Assembly: GCA_964036045.1 (NCBI GenBank)
Contig: OZ038381.1
Coordinates: forward strand, 128,843,708 to 128,907,707
Reading direction: 5' to 3'
Length of the DNA stretch: 64,000 nt
From: Eutreptiella sp. 'Long Island Sound 2002'
Taxonomy: Eukaryota > Euglenozoa > Euglenophyceae > Eutreptiales > Eutreptiaceae
Shown here: positions 1 through 11,766 of the stretch, in pieces
Layout of the letters: each line of letters begins with the position of its first letter
Numbering within the stretch: position 1 is the stretch's first letter
Position numbers and translations under genes: made by a program
The notes under the pieces: generated by a model
Seen by the model: the letters and a program-made list of their open reading frames with translations, nothing else
The model's database searches: none
What the model was told of the DNA's origin: nothing

Positions 1-229
1 CAGCATCCGTCATGTTCCCCCTTGTATTCCTTGAAGGAGAGAGGCGGATTGCCGATCCTGGGCGGCGGTTTCCCCATTCCTCCATGGAGTGGTGCTCTCC
101 TCCACTTCGACTTGCCCTGCCCATGCTCCTTCGTGTTGTGCGCCAAAAACGCAAAGAAGTGCGCCTCCTCATGATCCTCCCGGGTCATACTCTCACCGCC
201 GGATGACCCTCGACCATCTTCCCAACTCC

Positions 230-1908
230 CGCCGCGATCATCTTGCACCTCTCAATGATGTCGGTCTTTGCGGCGATCATGGTTCCCATTGTTGTGAGGG
301 TGTATCATATGCGCTCGTTTTTGGAGTTGAGCTTCGACTGGACGCTCACGTACTGGATGATGGAGTCAAGGCTCATTCGCGCGGGTATCATCTGCAACTT
401 CAGCTTTTCCCGCGTCTCCATTCAGCGTTGTTTAGTTGAACGAGACGTTCAGCCGCGGTCTCGCCAAACACCACCACGTACACCGAATTCTTCAACGAGA
501 TCATCCGCTCTCGCGCTCCGAGGTTCCGTCGAAAATATTCCATAATGCCCGGGAGCTGCTCCTCCAGCGACATGATGTGTACCGCCATATGTTTCTTGGT
601 CCGCTTCTTCTCCTCGTCTTCCACCCTGTTCTTCCAATAGGAAGGAAGGACATTCCGCAAGAGGTGACAAATCTTGCCCGATTTCGACCAATCCTCAAAT
701 TGCTTCAGAAGTCGGCGGTACTTTGGAAGATATCTCCTCCACTCTCTCAACAGCAGCTGCCCACGTTCCAGGTTGAGAGGTATTGCCCATAACTCATTGA
801 GCTTTTGGTTTGGGGTATCCACCCTTTTATCCTGCTCCAACCAGTCCAAACACTGCTCCCCAATACGGATCCTATTCTCCCAAATCGCGTCACGTAAGTC
901 CGCCTTCAACTCCGGAGCGAAATGGTGTGGGAAGGTACGACATGCTCACTAGTCTCGGGCATCCGGTCCAAACCACATCTCACCCACGACTTCCTCGGTG
1001 AACTCTTCCCAATCTAAGATGAAATTCCCAACGGTGGCGGGGTTGGCGTCGTAATGGGGTATTGTCACACCCTGGAGGTCTTCGATACGTACAGCGTCTC
1101 CAATGTCCGAAGCAATGACGCCAGCAAGTCGGATACTTTCCCCAACCCCATTGCCCAGGGAGTTGGAGTAGACTCCTCGGGTCTCCGTGTCTTCTCGCGG
1201 TCCAGATTTGGTTACTTCCATGCTCGGACCGACCATGGTCCATATGCCCGACCGTGGATCTTGCAGCCATGATTCCCCACTTGATCCTCCACGTATTTCC
1301 GAATCCATTTCGGCTACCTAGCGCTCATAGGCTGCACGGGCATGGAACGTCCCAGCGGCTGGCGGGCTGCTCATGTCCATCTCAACCGTCCCCTCGCGGG
1401 TATCATTGGGCGTACCATTCCCCGATCCTTTTTCTGGCATCTTCTCACCCAACATGATACTGGCCGAGAAAAGTGGGATGTGCCTCAACAATGAGGGGTC
1501 AACCCGTGGCGGACCGTATGGCGCAGACTCCATGGGACCTTCCATGGGCGCCACTCCTTCTGCGGCTGTCCTCAAGGTCGTCAACCGCCTCACCAAAGAC
1601 TCCGGGGCAGGATCCCGTGGTAGATGGGGACCTGGTGCCAGGACTCCTGCATGCCTCTCCAACTCCTTCATCCTGTCCTCGACGTTCTCCAAGTACTTGA
1701 TCATTTTGTCCACCTTTCCTTGCTGCTGTACAAGCATTGTCTCCAGCTTGGCCTTGTAGTCCTCTTGCTGTGACCAGATACTCTTCACAGTGTTGTCGAA
1801 GATGGCCTGGTCCTCAAGAATGCCACCGGTTGTGTCGTCCAACTTATAGATCCTTTGAATAAGGGCCTCCTTGCCCACCCGAGGATAACTTCCGATGAGG
1901 AAGTCCAC
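230..1908 (-). pseudogene. gag: Decayed Ty3/gypsy-type gag
   Basis: Three consecutive minus-strand frames (1908-1318, 1308-949, 909-400, then a short continuation to about 230) read as one protein broken by frameshifts and stops. The first part is a coiled-coil-like segment (EDYKAKLETMLVQQQGKVDK) followed by a Pro-rich linker. The middle part (PHYDANPATVGNFILDWEEF) and the last part (LPGIMEYFRRNLG, then SLDSIIQYVSV in a further frame) look like the capsid core of an LTR-retrotransposon gag. The resemblance to gag proteins of charophyte elements is from memory only. No protease or RT follows on this strand, so it is a fragment cut by the window edge or by truncation. The gag assignment is moderately sure; the family is not. 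Confidence 0.6.
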
Positions 1909-4900
1909 ATGTCGGCAATGGCAGTGATCCTCACGCGCCCCGTCCCCGCACGCCAGTTCCTTGGCGTCCTCGTGCGGATGTCAACCATCTCCATCGCGGT
2001 CCCGGCTATCCGGCGGCGGTCCTCCCGGAGCTCCCCGCTCCTCTCCTCCGCCCTCACAGTGTCGCTCCTCCCGTTACCGTCCATTCTTCCTGCCTCGGGT
2101 CCCATCGTACCGAACTCGGTATGCCTTGGGACTCTTGTTGTTGCCGACCGTATCGGCAACGCTTCCCGTTCTGCATCATGTGCAAGTTCAGGATTTGCAG
2201 CGGTATGTGATCGCCCCGCCGAGAAATCTGGCTCTGCTCTAGCACTATGCGAACGGTAACAAGTATGATATCCTTAGGAGTCGGACGGAGCACTGAACAT
2301 CCGGCGGACAGTACTCGGGGTCATTTCCATTGCCAATTCTGCATCCTTCTTGGACGGTTTTGGCGAACCGCGTTTTCGGTGGCGCCAGGCCTGTCAGCCA
2401 CCGCTGCAGCTCATGACCTCCTCGTCCCATTCTTCTGCGCATACTTGGAGATGACATCCTTTTGGACATGCTCCTTCACAAAGGGCGACGATGTCCTCCA
2501 TGTCGGTACCCATTCTTCTTTCCGCATGTCTTCATTCTTCTCGGGCTTCAACCACGGACTCCTGGATGGTGTCATTGATGGTTTCCCGGGGTCCACTTGG
2601 GCAGGGCTCATGAGAGCCTAAGCTCCCTGGGTGGCGGTAGGAGGCAGGTAAACCTCTGCTACCATAAAGAAGGTCCGTAGGAATGGCCCCTGCCATTGTG
2701 CGGGATCTACCGCCTATTCCCGATCTCTTCACCTTCTTCTCCGTGACACCCATTGCCCTAGATCTCACCAATGCTTCCATGCTTTCCAATCACCGATTTC
2801 CAAATTTCAAAAATGTCCCACAAACACACCCCTTGGCAACCCTTGGCAATGAAATCCAAATACGCGGTCCACCACCTCAAATTCAGGAGAGTGTTGAGGA
2901 AGGAGGCACTTGGGTCCATCAATACATGAAGGTCAAGGAGAGGGGAACAAATAATGACAATGTCGGGCAAAGGAGATGAGAGGTAGAAATGCAGATGAAG
3001 CGCTGGAATAGGATATGCGATTCTCGAAGACGATGCTGCATCCCTACTCCAAGAATCGATTTTTAGACCATTGGAACTCGGACAATGTGTTCTGTCATGG
3101 ATGTATGGCGCCATGCCCACACAATCCTGATACAATGCCTTGAGAAGACTCATTGCTTCACAAGAGACACAAGAGACACATGACACAATGACATCGATAC
3201 GGTCCATTAGGTGTATGGCAACACACAAAAAAGAGGATATAAAACACAATGGCATCATTGGGTTCCTCGCGAAGCTTGAGCACACATGGCCCATCCTTAC
3301 CATTGCCCACAAGACGGTGAAATGGAGTGAACAACATGGGTTCCAAACATAAGGAATGTTCTCACCGTAGATCAACCATGACACCATGGCCTCCATGAAC
3401 ACAAAGTACGGCATGGCCACATACATGACTTGCCCACCCACATGAGTCACCAATGTGCACCTATGAAGAACTTGCAATCAGGATCACTAAATATGAGTCG
3501 GGAGACTGACCTCACGACAATGGCAAACACTATCTGACACCTGGCATGTGTGACATATGTATCGTCATGATGGCAATGCTCCGGTACTCGGCATCGGACG
3601 CCCGGTGCCCGTCACTCAGCAATATCATACACCATGCCCAGCATTTGAATAGGCCTGGCGGGTTTACTTGCTGCTTGCAAAGAAAACATCAACAAGACCA
3701 GCCCACCAAACCTCACATGTTTAGTGTATGGTACATACCGATTGCTCGGCTCCCTACAGTTAGAGTGTTGCGAACCAAAGACATGAATAGAGAAGGCAAC
3801 ACACAACATTTGTCTCTCGCCCTCAGATCCTTGGACATGCCAGTCGGTCCCCTCACTTGGTGCCTAATTGCTTGGGATCCGATGGCATAGGCAAACACAA
3901 TAGACATGTTCATTAGAAACCATCCACACATGAACATGTGAAATCAATATTGCCTATTTGCATGTTCGTGTGACACCTAACCAATTCAATGCATGCTACT
4001 TGGAGAGAGATTGGGTAAGAAGATTGGATAAGCAGATGCCCCGGGTGACATGTAGAGACCTAGACCCAGCCTGCAGAGTGAGTGCACAAAACGAGGTATC
4101 CTGGGTCCAATGAGAGCACATCCATGTGAGATGGTCCCATACCAAAGAGAAGTAGTCCTGCCTCGAAGGGAGATGGTCCTGCCCGAGTCCAGGCCTTGAG
4201 AGAGGTGGTCCCGCCCGAATCCCCGCTCGGAGAGAGAACCTGACCAATCCATAGCCCAGGAGGGAGAGCCTAACCAATCCATGGCCCAGGAGGGAGAGTC
4301 CAACCAATCCATGGCCCAGGAGAGAACCTCACCAGAACCCGATCCGGAGAGCATGCATATGGAGGGAGAATTTTGCCTAGCCATGACCCAGGAGGGCATT
4401 CATGCACTTGGCGTGAGAATCCCCAACCTTGACCGACGATTGTCCCTATCTATCATATCTAATTGCCAAATTAAGTGAACTCATGCCCCACTGCGTGCTG
4501 CCAAGAGAAGGATAGTGGATCAGCAACCATGTTTGACGGATGATATCAAGTCACCGAAGGTCACCGGAGTAATACGGCAAATGAGAGGTTAACAACCAGG
4601 GCATAAGTGCACCTTTCCAGCGTTAGCATGTTCACCCATTGCACGTGCATACCACATGTTCAACACATGCAATCACCAAGAAATGACCCTCTTTGATTCC
4701 ATGGAAAAGCAAGTTGTTATGACACATGCGAAGCAAAGAAATAATAAACCAAGGATTGAGGAATTGCTTTGCCTTGCGGAGCAACGACCGAGCTACTTTC
4801 TTCCCTTCCGGTGTGTCTACCTCAGCCACATCCACTTCCACTTCACTTCCACTAGGGCTCCTCCAGCTTCAAGGAACTTGCGATGCCCCATGCACGTAGG

Positions 4901-5290
4901 CATGGCAATGCCGAAGCAGATGCGCCCATTCACGTACACCAGTCTCCTCACGGGCAACAGCCGTTGTGGGCGGAGGCAGCACACCAGGGTTTAGCCAGAT
5001 CGCAAGTCCGGCCCTTCTATCATCCACTGGAGTTGCCCTAGCCTCCAATTTGCTTCCATTTCCGCAAAGGGATAAAACTAACACTATTAGCAACCATTGG
5101 GAAGAATTTTCACACGATCGGCCCGCATTGCAGAACAGGAAACAAGCGCACGCCAACAGGAACACGAGAAGGGGGCGCGAACACACAGCAGTCTGTGAAT
5201 TATAAATAATATAAATTCAGAATTCCCCTGAATTTATACCCGAAACTGCTGAAATTGCTGAAATCTGTGATAGAGATGCAGCCAAATGGG
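1909..5290. other. Stretch with no supported gene
   Basis: Apart from a small tandem repeat at 4241-4330, I see no gene here. The longest open frame, 2758-3477 on the minus strand (239 codons), is hydrophobic and Cys/Met-rich, has no recognisable domain and no coding-like neighbours; I regard it as chance. The first ~700 bp may be the upstream, badly decayed part of the gag relic. The end (about 5200-5280) is AT-rich. Confidence 0.5.
4241..4330. repeat. Three-copy 30-bp tandem repeat
   Basis: Three adjacent 30-bp units share the core ACCAATCCATGGCCCAGG (first copy ATAGCCC), at 4241-4270, 4271-4300 and 4301-4330, with one to a few changes per copy. Looser Gly/Glu-coding purine-rich sequence flanks both sides. 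It lies in gene-free DNA and has no obvious function. Confidence 0.8.
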
Positions 5291-5303
5291 ATCCAAACCG
5301 CCT

Positions 5304-5573
5304 TCAGTATGTCCAATGGGTGAAGCGAGGGCTTGGGGCCCTCTCGCAGGCGCCATTCACGAAGACTGTGATCTCTCCCACTTCTGGGTCTTCATCCGGT
5401 GTGTGTGGTTTTCCTTGTCTGGGGGACGGTGTTGCCCAGGCCGTTGCATTTCCTGCGCCCAGGGGGGCCCTGGGCTGTATGTGATGCTTGTGGCTGTCTA
5501 CTTCGTATGTTCCGGTGCCAGGGGACGGGGCTGCCCTTTCCAGGTCAGAGGGTCCGCGGCGTTGGTTTTCCAT
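5304..5573 (-). pseudogene. Fragment related to the ORF at 55.3-56.5 kb
   Basis: The minus-strand frame contains EDPEVGEITVFVNGA. The same motif occurs as QDLEVGEITVFVEGA in the plus-strand ORF at 55299-56532. The match is short but specific, preceded in both by Asp/Pro-rich residues and followed by Ala/Arg/Pro-rich sequence. It indicates a diverged fragment of the GC-rich non-LTR family inserted here in reverse orientation. Nothing is known of what this protein does. Confidence 0.5.
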
Positions 5574-6036
5574 CCCTGTCTTCGGCGGCTGTGGACCAGG
5601 TTTGGTGGCATAGGCTTAGGCCAGTTTCGGGGAGCAGTGACCTCCGTGACTTCCTGCGGTGTCTCTACCATCCCTTAACATGTTGGTTGCCGCCAGGTCA
5701 CAACGTAGGCTGCCTGTAATCGGTCTACTAGTGGCTTTTTGTTGCAGTTCCCCAGGGTGTCTCAGCGCCATGTGCGCGATCGGGAGGGGTTGGCCCGGCC
5801 AGGGGGGCTCTTTTGCTTGCCCCGTCGCGTTCACGGATGGGGGGGCTGTACAGGCCCGGCGTCTTGTTGTCTGGCAGCTTTCAAGGCACATAGTGGTGGT
5901 CGGGGGGATAAGGGTCTTGAGTCCTTTGCTGATTTTGGCGGGGCTGGGGGCCGTGGCCGTCCAGGCAGTGGGAGTGAATTGTGTGGGGTCAGCCAGATTG
6001 GCGACGAGTGGCCCAGTCACTGCCCGGCCTGGCCCG

Positions 6037-6690
6037 GGGAACTGTCAGCGGTACCGTCACTTGCCCTAGCCCTGCGCATGGCACTCTTTCAAGACGCGGC
6101 AGGGGTTTTGCGCGGCCGGCCTACTTATGTAAGGGCGCAGGTCTAGGTGGGTTTGGTGCCCATCTGCGGAGTAGGTTGCGCGGGTCCCCCCATGCGCGCA
6201 TGTTGGAGGTCGGTGAGGCCAGGATGGCGCCCTTCCGCGCTGCTGGGGGCTCGCAGGGAGATGCTGGGTTCTCGCGTGGGTCCGGTGCCCCGTTCTGCAG
6301 GTGCTGTTGAAAGGCAGGGCGGGGGGAGATCGGTGGGGGGAAGGGGGCTGGGGGGCCCTTTCTGACGCTGTGGGGGCCGCAGCACGGCTAACCAGGCGCC
6401 AGGGATGGAAAATACCCTTGTCGGTGAGCATGAGCTGGCGAGGCACATCAGGCGTCCCCCCTTCAGGCAGTGGAGTGCCAGTAGCGGCGGGCTTCCGCCA
6501 GGTCGGGCCGTGGCAACTGCCAGCGACACTGCCATTGCCCCCGCCCTATGCCTGCCGCACTCTGTCGAGCCGCCGTGGGGTTTCAGATTGGACGGCAACT
6601 GCGTGTGTCGGCAGGGTTGCAGAAAGGCTCAGCATCCGCCCAGGGCTAGGGCTGCGCAGCTTCCCGCATGCACAGATTTGGTGAGGCAGG
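6037..6690. repeat. Degenerate direct repeat, offset about 470 bp
   Basis: Sequence around 6037-6225 recurs, diverged, at about 6511-6690. The aligned anchors are GGAACTGTCAGCG at 6038 against GGCAACTGCCAGCG at 6512, and GGTCGGTGAGGCCAGG against TTTGGTGAGGCAGG near 6210 and 6677. It lies in GC-rich DNA between relics of the non-LTR family, so it may be what is left of tandem monomers or of two 3' ends. The rest of 5574-6877 shows no supported gene. Confidence 0.4.
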
Positions 6691-6877
6691 GGGGTCAGGG
6701 AGAGTTTCCCCCGCGCCTGGTCGTGCTTACGGGCAGAGGAGGGACGGTCTGTTGAACCCAGCCGGACTGGCCCCATATACCTCAGCATGCTGCCTTCAGG
6801 GCACTGTCAAGGAACCATTGGAGTGGGCCTTTCGGTTTTTGGCTGCTTCTGCGGCAGCTGCAGCTGCCGGAGGGCTG

Positions 6878-7505
6878 TCAAATGGTAGCATGAACGGTGG
6901 AGGGCAATCTGCAAGGCCCGGGGCATCCACCAATGGCGTCCGCGTCAATGACCTGAAGCATCACTCTCAGCTGCAGCAACACTGGCCATCCTGCTTCGCC
7001 TTTCACCCAGCTTGCACTGATGATGACCCGGAGGAGCCGCTCATGCTCCTCTTGGCCATCCAGCTCCCTGGGGGCACCTCTCGGTGGCCTGTGTCCCGGC
7101 AAAGGAGCACATCATTGAAGATGCGGTTTCCCTGCTGGCCGGTGCTGCTGCCTGCCTTGGCCCAAGTCACCAGCCAAAGACTTCCATGACTGCCAGGAGG
7201 ACCTTACCACCAAGAGGGTCGGGGAAGCCTCTCCAGTCCCTCTCCCAGGTCCTTTCACCCGGGCCATCAGCCCTGTCAGCCCCCCCCGCCAGCCCCAGCT
7301 CGGGATGCTGCTCCACGGGGGCGGGGGTTCTCTCGGGGGCAGGGGCGTACGGGGCGCCTGGGGATGCCTGGCGGCAGGGGGCCTGGGAGGAGAAAGGGGG
7401 GACCCTGGCGAGGCCAATGTTGCAGATGGTGGAGTGGTGGTGGGCGAGGTGTTGGGCGTGGTCTGGAGGCATTCTTTGAATGCCGGGGGAAATGCACTGC
7501 TCCAC
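6878..7505 (-). pseudogene. Diverged relic of the His-tract ORF C-terminal domain
   Basis: Two minus-strand frames match, in order, the C-terminal domain coded at 58.1-58.5, 60.9-61.7 and 62.7-63.4 kb. The 7505-7167 frame has CISPGIQRMPPDHAQHLAHH, ICNIGLA and WERDWRGFPDPLGGK, against CIPPGIQQMPAHH, LYNIDPDA and WDRDWGAVPDPLGE. The 7102-6878 frame has EEHERLLRVIISASW and IDADAIGG, against EDHERVLRSVIGAAW and ITDADANN. A frameshift separates them. The His-rich stretch is reduced to scattered His. This is an old copy, so the domain predates the young GC-rich copies at the right end. Confidence 0.7.
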
Positions 7506-7679
7506 TCTGACGGGAGCCGCCTCTCAGTGGGAGCCCCCTTGCACCTTCCCCTGCAGTTGGTCCCCTCTGCCCTTCCCTCTGCCACCAGGGTCCTTGGCCC
7601 GCACTACCTGACAGTGGTATCTCTCTGTATCTCTTCTGGGCCCGTGTTCCTTCCTTTTCCCTTGTCCCTTCCACACCTT

Positions 7680-8131
7680 CGCATGGTGGTTGACACAGGA
7701 GCCAACGTCAGCCTTGTCAAGGCAGGCCTACTTCGGCAGAGTGTCTTACCGCAAGGCGGAGACCCGTCAGGCTGAACCCAGCCAATGGCCAGTACATGGT
7801 GGGAGGTACGAAGGAAGCGGAGATCGCGCTGCAATTCGTGAACCATCGTGAACTGAGCCGCCCGGACCTGGGCAAGGAAGTCCTCCTCAAGGGAAAGTTC
7901 TATGAGGCCCAGATGGACTGGGACATGATCTTAGGGTACGACTTCATGATGGAGACGGACTCTGGTGTTCTCCCAGCTCAGGCCTCTATGACCCTGTACC
8001 AGGACGACCAACTTTTGTTGCTATTGTCACCAGAACACCACGTGGAGTGCCAATGGATCCACCCCCAGCGCCATCAGCTCAAAGTAGCCGCACTGGGGAC
8101 CGAGCCCGTAGGGCCGACCTACCAGGAGTAG
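7680..8131 (+). pseudogene. pol: Retropepsin region of the old element
   Basis: MVVDTGANVSLVKAGLL carries the D-T-G catalytic signature of an aspartic retropepsin. A one-base frameshift near 7757 is followed by the continuation in another frame (7796-8131), with LGYDFMMETDSG, which fits the C-terminal part of such proteases, where the ILG motif usually lies. The continuation ends in a TAG at 8129-8131, after which the same frame goes on into the next domain, so that stop is a nonsense mutation rather than a gene end. Start unknown, because upstream coding sequence is missing. Confidence 0.75.
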
Positions 8132-8146
8132 GGCGTCAAGCCGGAA

Positions 8147-8797
8147 GTGGCGAACCGAGGGGCGGCTGAGCTGGGAGAACCGGATCTGGCCCTGGATGCG
8201 TTCTCCTCAGGAGCCTCAGCACCTCTTCCGGTGTGCGAGAAGTACTGGAGCGCCCAGGACTCTGCGTGGAAGAAGCACTGGGGTCCGCATCAAGGTCTGA
8301 TGTGGATCCATTGTCCCAGAGTGGACATTCCAAGGGTGGTTGCGAAGATCTGCAAGGACCGTTCCAAGGCAGTGTTCGTTGTCCCTATGGGCTGTACCGA
8401 GGAGGAAAGTACCCGAGATTGGGTGGCCTCGCTGGACAACATGACCTTAAACAACCTTGTCCTACCGGGTCGAGAGAGTGTCTATCAGGACGCTAAGGGA
8501 CAGCCCATGCCACCCCAGAGCTGGCCAACGGCATTCCACTATGTGGATGGGGGTCTGGAACAGGCCGACGCCACGGACTTCTTGTGGGTCAACCGCGTGA
8601 TAGCAGAGCCTTGGCAGCAATGCTTCGCGGTTTCCCCCGTTGATATGGGCGATTCGGAGGACCTGCTCTCTGATGAGGAGCTGGATCTGGTTCAGGGGTA
8701 TATGGATCGGCCCTTTCATGACTCGGTAGCCCAGCGAGATGGGAAAGGCCAGTACAAAGCCTGGTGGGAAGTGGACGCCATCGTCTCTGGTTCCTAA
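8147..8797 (+). pseudogene. Dam-like methyltransferase-fold domain, old element
   Basis: Between protease and RT, the frame reads LDAFSSGAS, then WSAQDSAWKKHW, LMWIHCPRVDIPRVVAKI, KAVFVVPMGC and PQSWPTAFHYVDGG. The same layout occurs in the young element at 15.95-16.32 kb, where the position of WIHCPR reads LWIDPPF. In phage-type Dam adenine methyltransferases an (N/D)PP(Y/F) motif sits in this place, followed by a hydrophobic strand. If the comparison is right, the old copy has lost the catalytic motif. The segment ends in an acidic stretch (SEDLLSDEEL) and TAA at 8797. Fold assignment is inference from motif order. Confidence 0.5.
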
Positions 8798-8833
8798 GAT
8801 GGGAATACCTTCCTAAGGAGGGTACTGGATCAC

Positions 8834-9890
8834 ATGTCCAGCCAGGACGAGCCAATTAGCGGGAACCCACCTACCTATGGTGACCTGTTCCGCGGCAAGG
8901 CCCGAGGGCCGATGGGCCACTTGGGGAGACCCCCAGTGCCAAAAATGAGCGGGATCGCTACCACTCAAGTAAGCTCAGTGGTCCAGGTGCCCGGCAAAGC
9001 CAAGGCGGAGTCGGACGAGTGCCCAAAGATACAGGCATTGAGGGGCAGGCTGAAGCAGAAGTATGGTGATACCTTCTTCAGTGGAAAGCCTGTGTTCCCA
9101 CCGCCAATTCACGGACCGTACAGCGAGGCCAAGATACGACTGAAGCCAGACCCCCGTTAGCCCTCAAGGGCGAGAGAAAAGAGGCCATGGAGAACATTTT
9201 CAGGGACTTCATCGACCGAGGATGGTTGGAGCCCTGTCACTCGGAGTGGGCCTCCCCCTGCTTGGTTGTCCCCAAAAAGGTGGCCGGGGAATGGCAGCTG
9301 GTGGTCGGCTACCGCGGCCTGAATGCTCAAACGCAGCATGACAGCTATACGCTGCCCCTCATTGAGGACCTGCTGCAGAAGCAATTCCGGCGGAGGATCT
9401 TCACGGTGATCGACCTGAAACATGGTTATCACCAGATGCCGCTCGCCGATCAGTCCCATGCCTGCACAGCCATGAGCACCCCACTCGGACCACTCCATCC
9501 AAAGGTGATGCCCATGGGCGTTACCAACGGCAATGCAGCTTTCCAGAGGATGCTGGAGAACCTGCTGGAGCCGGTGCGTGACTGTGCAGACCCCTTTGTC
9601 GACGACGTGATCATTGCATCAGGGGACCCCAGCATGAGCTACGATGAGCGGTTGGAGGCACATGAGGGGGACTCCACCAAAGTGCTGGACTTGCTGGTCC
9701 GGCACAAACTGACGGGCAGCAGTGACAAGGCCACTATCGCCGTAAGCGAAGTTGTTTATCGCCGGCCACGTAGTTGGCACCGGGCAACGGAAGCCCATAC
9801 CTGGAAAGGTAGCGGCGATTGAACACTGGGAGAAGCCAAACACGGTGTCCGAGTTGCGGGCATACCTGGGGTTCTGCAACTACTACTCGG
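8834..9890 (+). pseudogene. pol: Reverse transcriptase of the old element
   Basis: A linker ending in RLKPDP (stop at 9160) leads into RT: WASPCLVVPKK, motif A VIDLKHGYHQMPL, motif B MPMGVTNGNAAFQRML and motif C FVDDVIIASG, so both motif C aspartates are kept. The frame is lost near 9770 and partly recoverable to 9890 (ELRAYLGFCNYYSG in another frame). FVDD is a usual Ty3/gypsy variant of YXDD. At least one stop and two frameshifts break it, so it is non-functional. Confidence 0.85.
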
Positions 9891-9901
9891 GGTAAATATA
9901 G

Positions 9902-10440
9902 ATGTATGGCCAGTATGCAGCCCCCATGACCGCCATGCTCAAGGGCAACCGGGAGGAGACCAAGAAGGGGTCCAAGAAAGCTCTGGTCTGGAATGAAGAG
10001 TCCGACCGTGCCTTTGAGGGAAGAAAGCAGGCGCTGCTATCCGCAGTGGGTGTGCACCTCGTGGATCCCGACCGAGGGTTTGTCCTGCGCACAGACTCCT
10101 CCGACTGCGCCATCGGTGACGTGTTGGAGCAAGTGCTTGACGATGGGAGACATGTGCCCGTGGCCTTCTGGAGCCGAGTCCTGGCGGAAGGCCAGAGGCG
10201 GACGTGGACGCCCCGAGAGAAGGAGGTGTATGCCATTGTCATGGCTGTCAGAAGGTGGGCCGGGTACATAGCCCTGCATCCCGTCACGGTCTGCACAGAC
10301 CATCAGAGTCTGCAGTAGTGCCACAAGGAGCACGTGGATACCTCCTCAGAACCAGCATCCCGCAGAACGAGCTGGCACGAGACCTTGGCCAAGTTTGACC
10401 TCACGGTTGTCTAGGTTTCCGGAAAAGACAACACCGTGGC
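9902..10440 (+). pseudogene. pol: RNase H domain of the old element
   Basis: GFVLRTDSSDCAIGDVLEQV holds the first catalytic Asp of the retroelement RNase H; AFWSRVLAEGQRRTWTPREK holds the second, acidic motif; CTDHQSLQ holds the next Asp. This order is typical of Ty3/gypsy RNase H. An in-frame stop at 10316-10318 interrupts it just after TDHQSLQ. The continuation reaches the DNTVADRLSRWAYP signature that links RNase H to integrase, now in the next frame. Confidence 0.85.
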
Positions 10441-11766
10441 GGACCGTCTTAGCAGGTGGGCCTATCCCGCCAGCAAGGGCATGACGGACGCTTCTGCCCA
10501 TGGCGATGAGGCTGAGACTGCTGAGGCCAAAAAGATCATTGATATGAGGCGCATGATGGAGGAGGATGGAGTCAAATGTTTCGTCGTCATGGCCGCAGAG
10601 GCTCCCCTTACAAGAAGGGTGAGCAGAGCAATCCGAATACTTGCCTCAGAGGTTGCTGAGTCGGACAAGCACCTCTTCCCTGAGTTGTGCTTCCAAGACG
10701 ACTGGACCGACGACTATGCCAAGTCTGAGGCTTTTGAGTCCAAGTACCGGGCTCTTACCGACCGTGACGATGGGCAGAAGTGGCCGAGAGGGCTTACCAG
10801 GAAAGATGGCAAGCTCTACCAGAATGGTAGGTTGCTAGTACCGGAGTCCCGCGTGCTTGAGCTGTGCGAAGCTTGCCACCACCAAACGATGCACCCAGGG
10901 GTTAGGAAGCAAGCCCTGGACATGCAGCGCCGGTTCGAGATCGATGGGATCGGCCTCTGCAATGCCATCAAGCAGGTCAAGATGGGTTGCTCGGTTTGTC
11001 AGGCTTGCAATCCTGACAATCGGAATGTCCAGGGGAAAGGCCAATGGACGCCGATTCCTGACAAGCCCATGGAGGGTGTGGCCATGGACGTTTTCTCCGT
11101 GCCCGAAGTGCATATCGGAAAAGAAGTTTTTGATTGTGTGGTCCTATGTGTGGACCAACACAGTGGCTACATTGTGGCCCTCCTGGTGCGCAAAAAGGGG
11201 TTGCTAGCCAAGGAATTGGCAGTCCCGATGATCTGTCATTGGCTGACCGTCTTCGGCGTCCCCCGCACCATTTGCAGTGACTGTGGACCCCAGTTCACTG
11301 GCGGCTGCTTCAAGGTCATGTGTTCCCTCATGCATGCCAAGAGCGTCGCCTATCTCAGCCCGTCCAATCGCCGAGCTGAAGTGGCTGGAATGCAGCTGTT
11401 TGAGGAGCTGCGCAAGATCCACCTCACAAACAAGCGCCGAAACTGGTTTGAGGAGATGTGGCCGCCTCTCAAGGCCCATCATGACTCCTCCACGCCGGTT
11501 GGTTTGTCGCCTCACCAGATTCTCTTCGGCAGGGACCCCCTGGGTCGGGGACTCCCCTTGTCAGGTGAAGGACATGGCAATGGATGCCAAGGAGGTCTTC
11601 GAGCGGCAAGAGACTACGGCGTGCGAGAGTCGCCAGCAGCTCGAGAAGGAGCACGCCGTGCTAGCCAAGACCGCTCTGAAGTTGGCAGTACATAGGTTCA
11701 GGGTGGGTGACCCCGTGTGGCTGCTGAGACCCCGGCCTATGGGCCTTCACCGCACCAAAGCCTGGT
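10436..11766 (+). pseudogene. pol: Integrase of the old element, interrupted
   Basis: The His/Cys zinc-binding region reads CHHQTMHPGVRKQALDMQRR with CSVCQAC about 30 residues later. The catalytic triad is visible as VAMDVFSV, TICSDCGPQF and the Glu in SNRRAEVAGMQLFEEL. The frame shifts near 11,570, then runs through FRVGDPVWLLRPRPMG to HRTKAW, where the 5' LTR of the young element begins. The C-terminal part resumes at 22,531. The gene was already frameshifted, so the insertion hit a dead or dying copy. Confidence 0.85.
11762..11766. repeat. Target-site duplication, left copy (CTGGT)
   Basis: CTGGT directly precedes the TG that opens the 5' LTR; the same five bases follow the 3' LTR. Five-base duplications are normal for Ty3/gypsy integrases. 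Confidence 0.95.

Noticed and set aside
2758-3477. 239-codon hydrophobic minus-strand frame, possible membrane protein
   Set aside because: No ordered helices, no domain, low-complexity surroundings, no promoter or neighbour supporting it.
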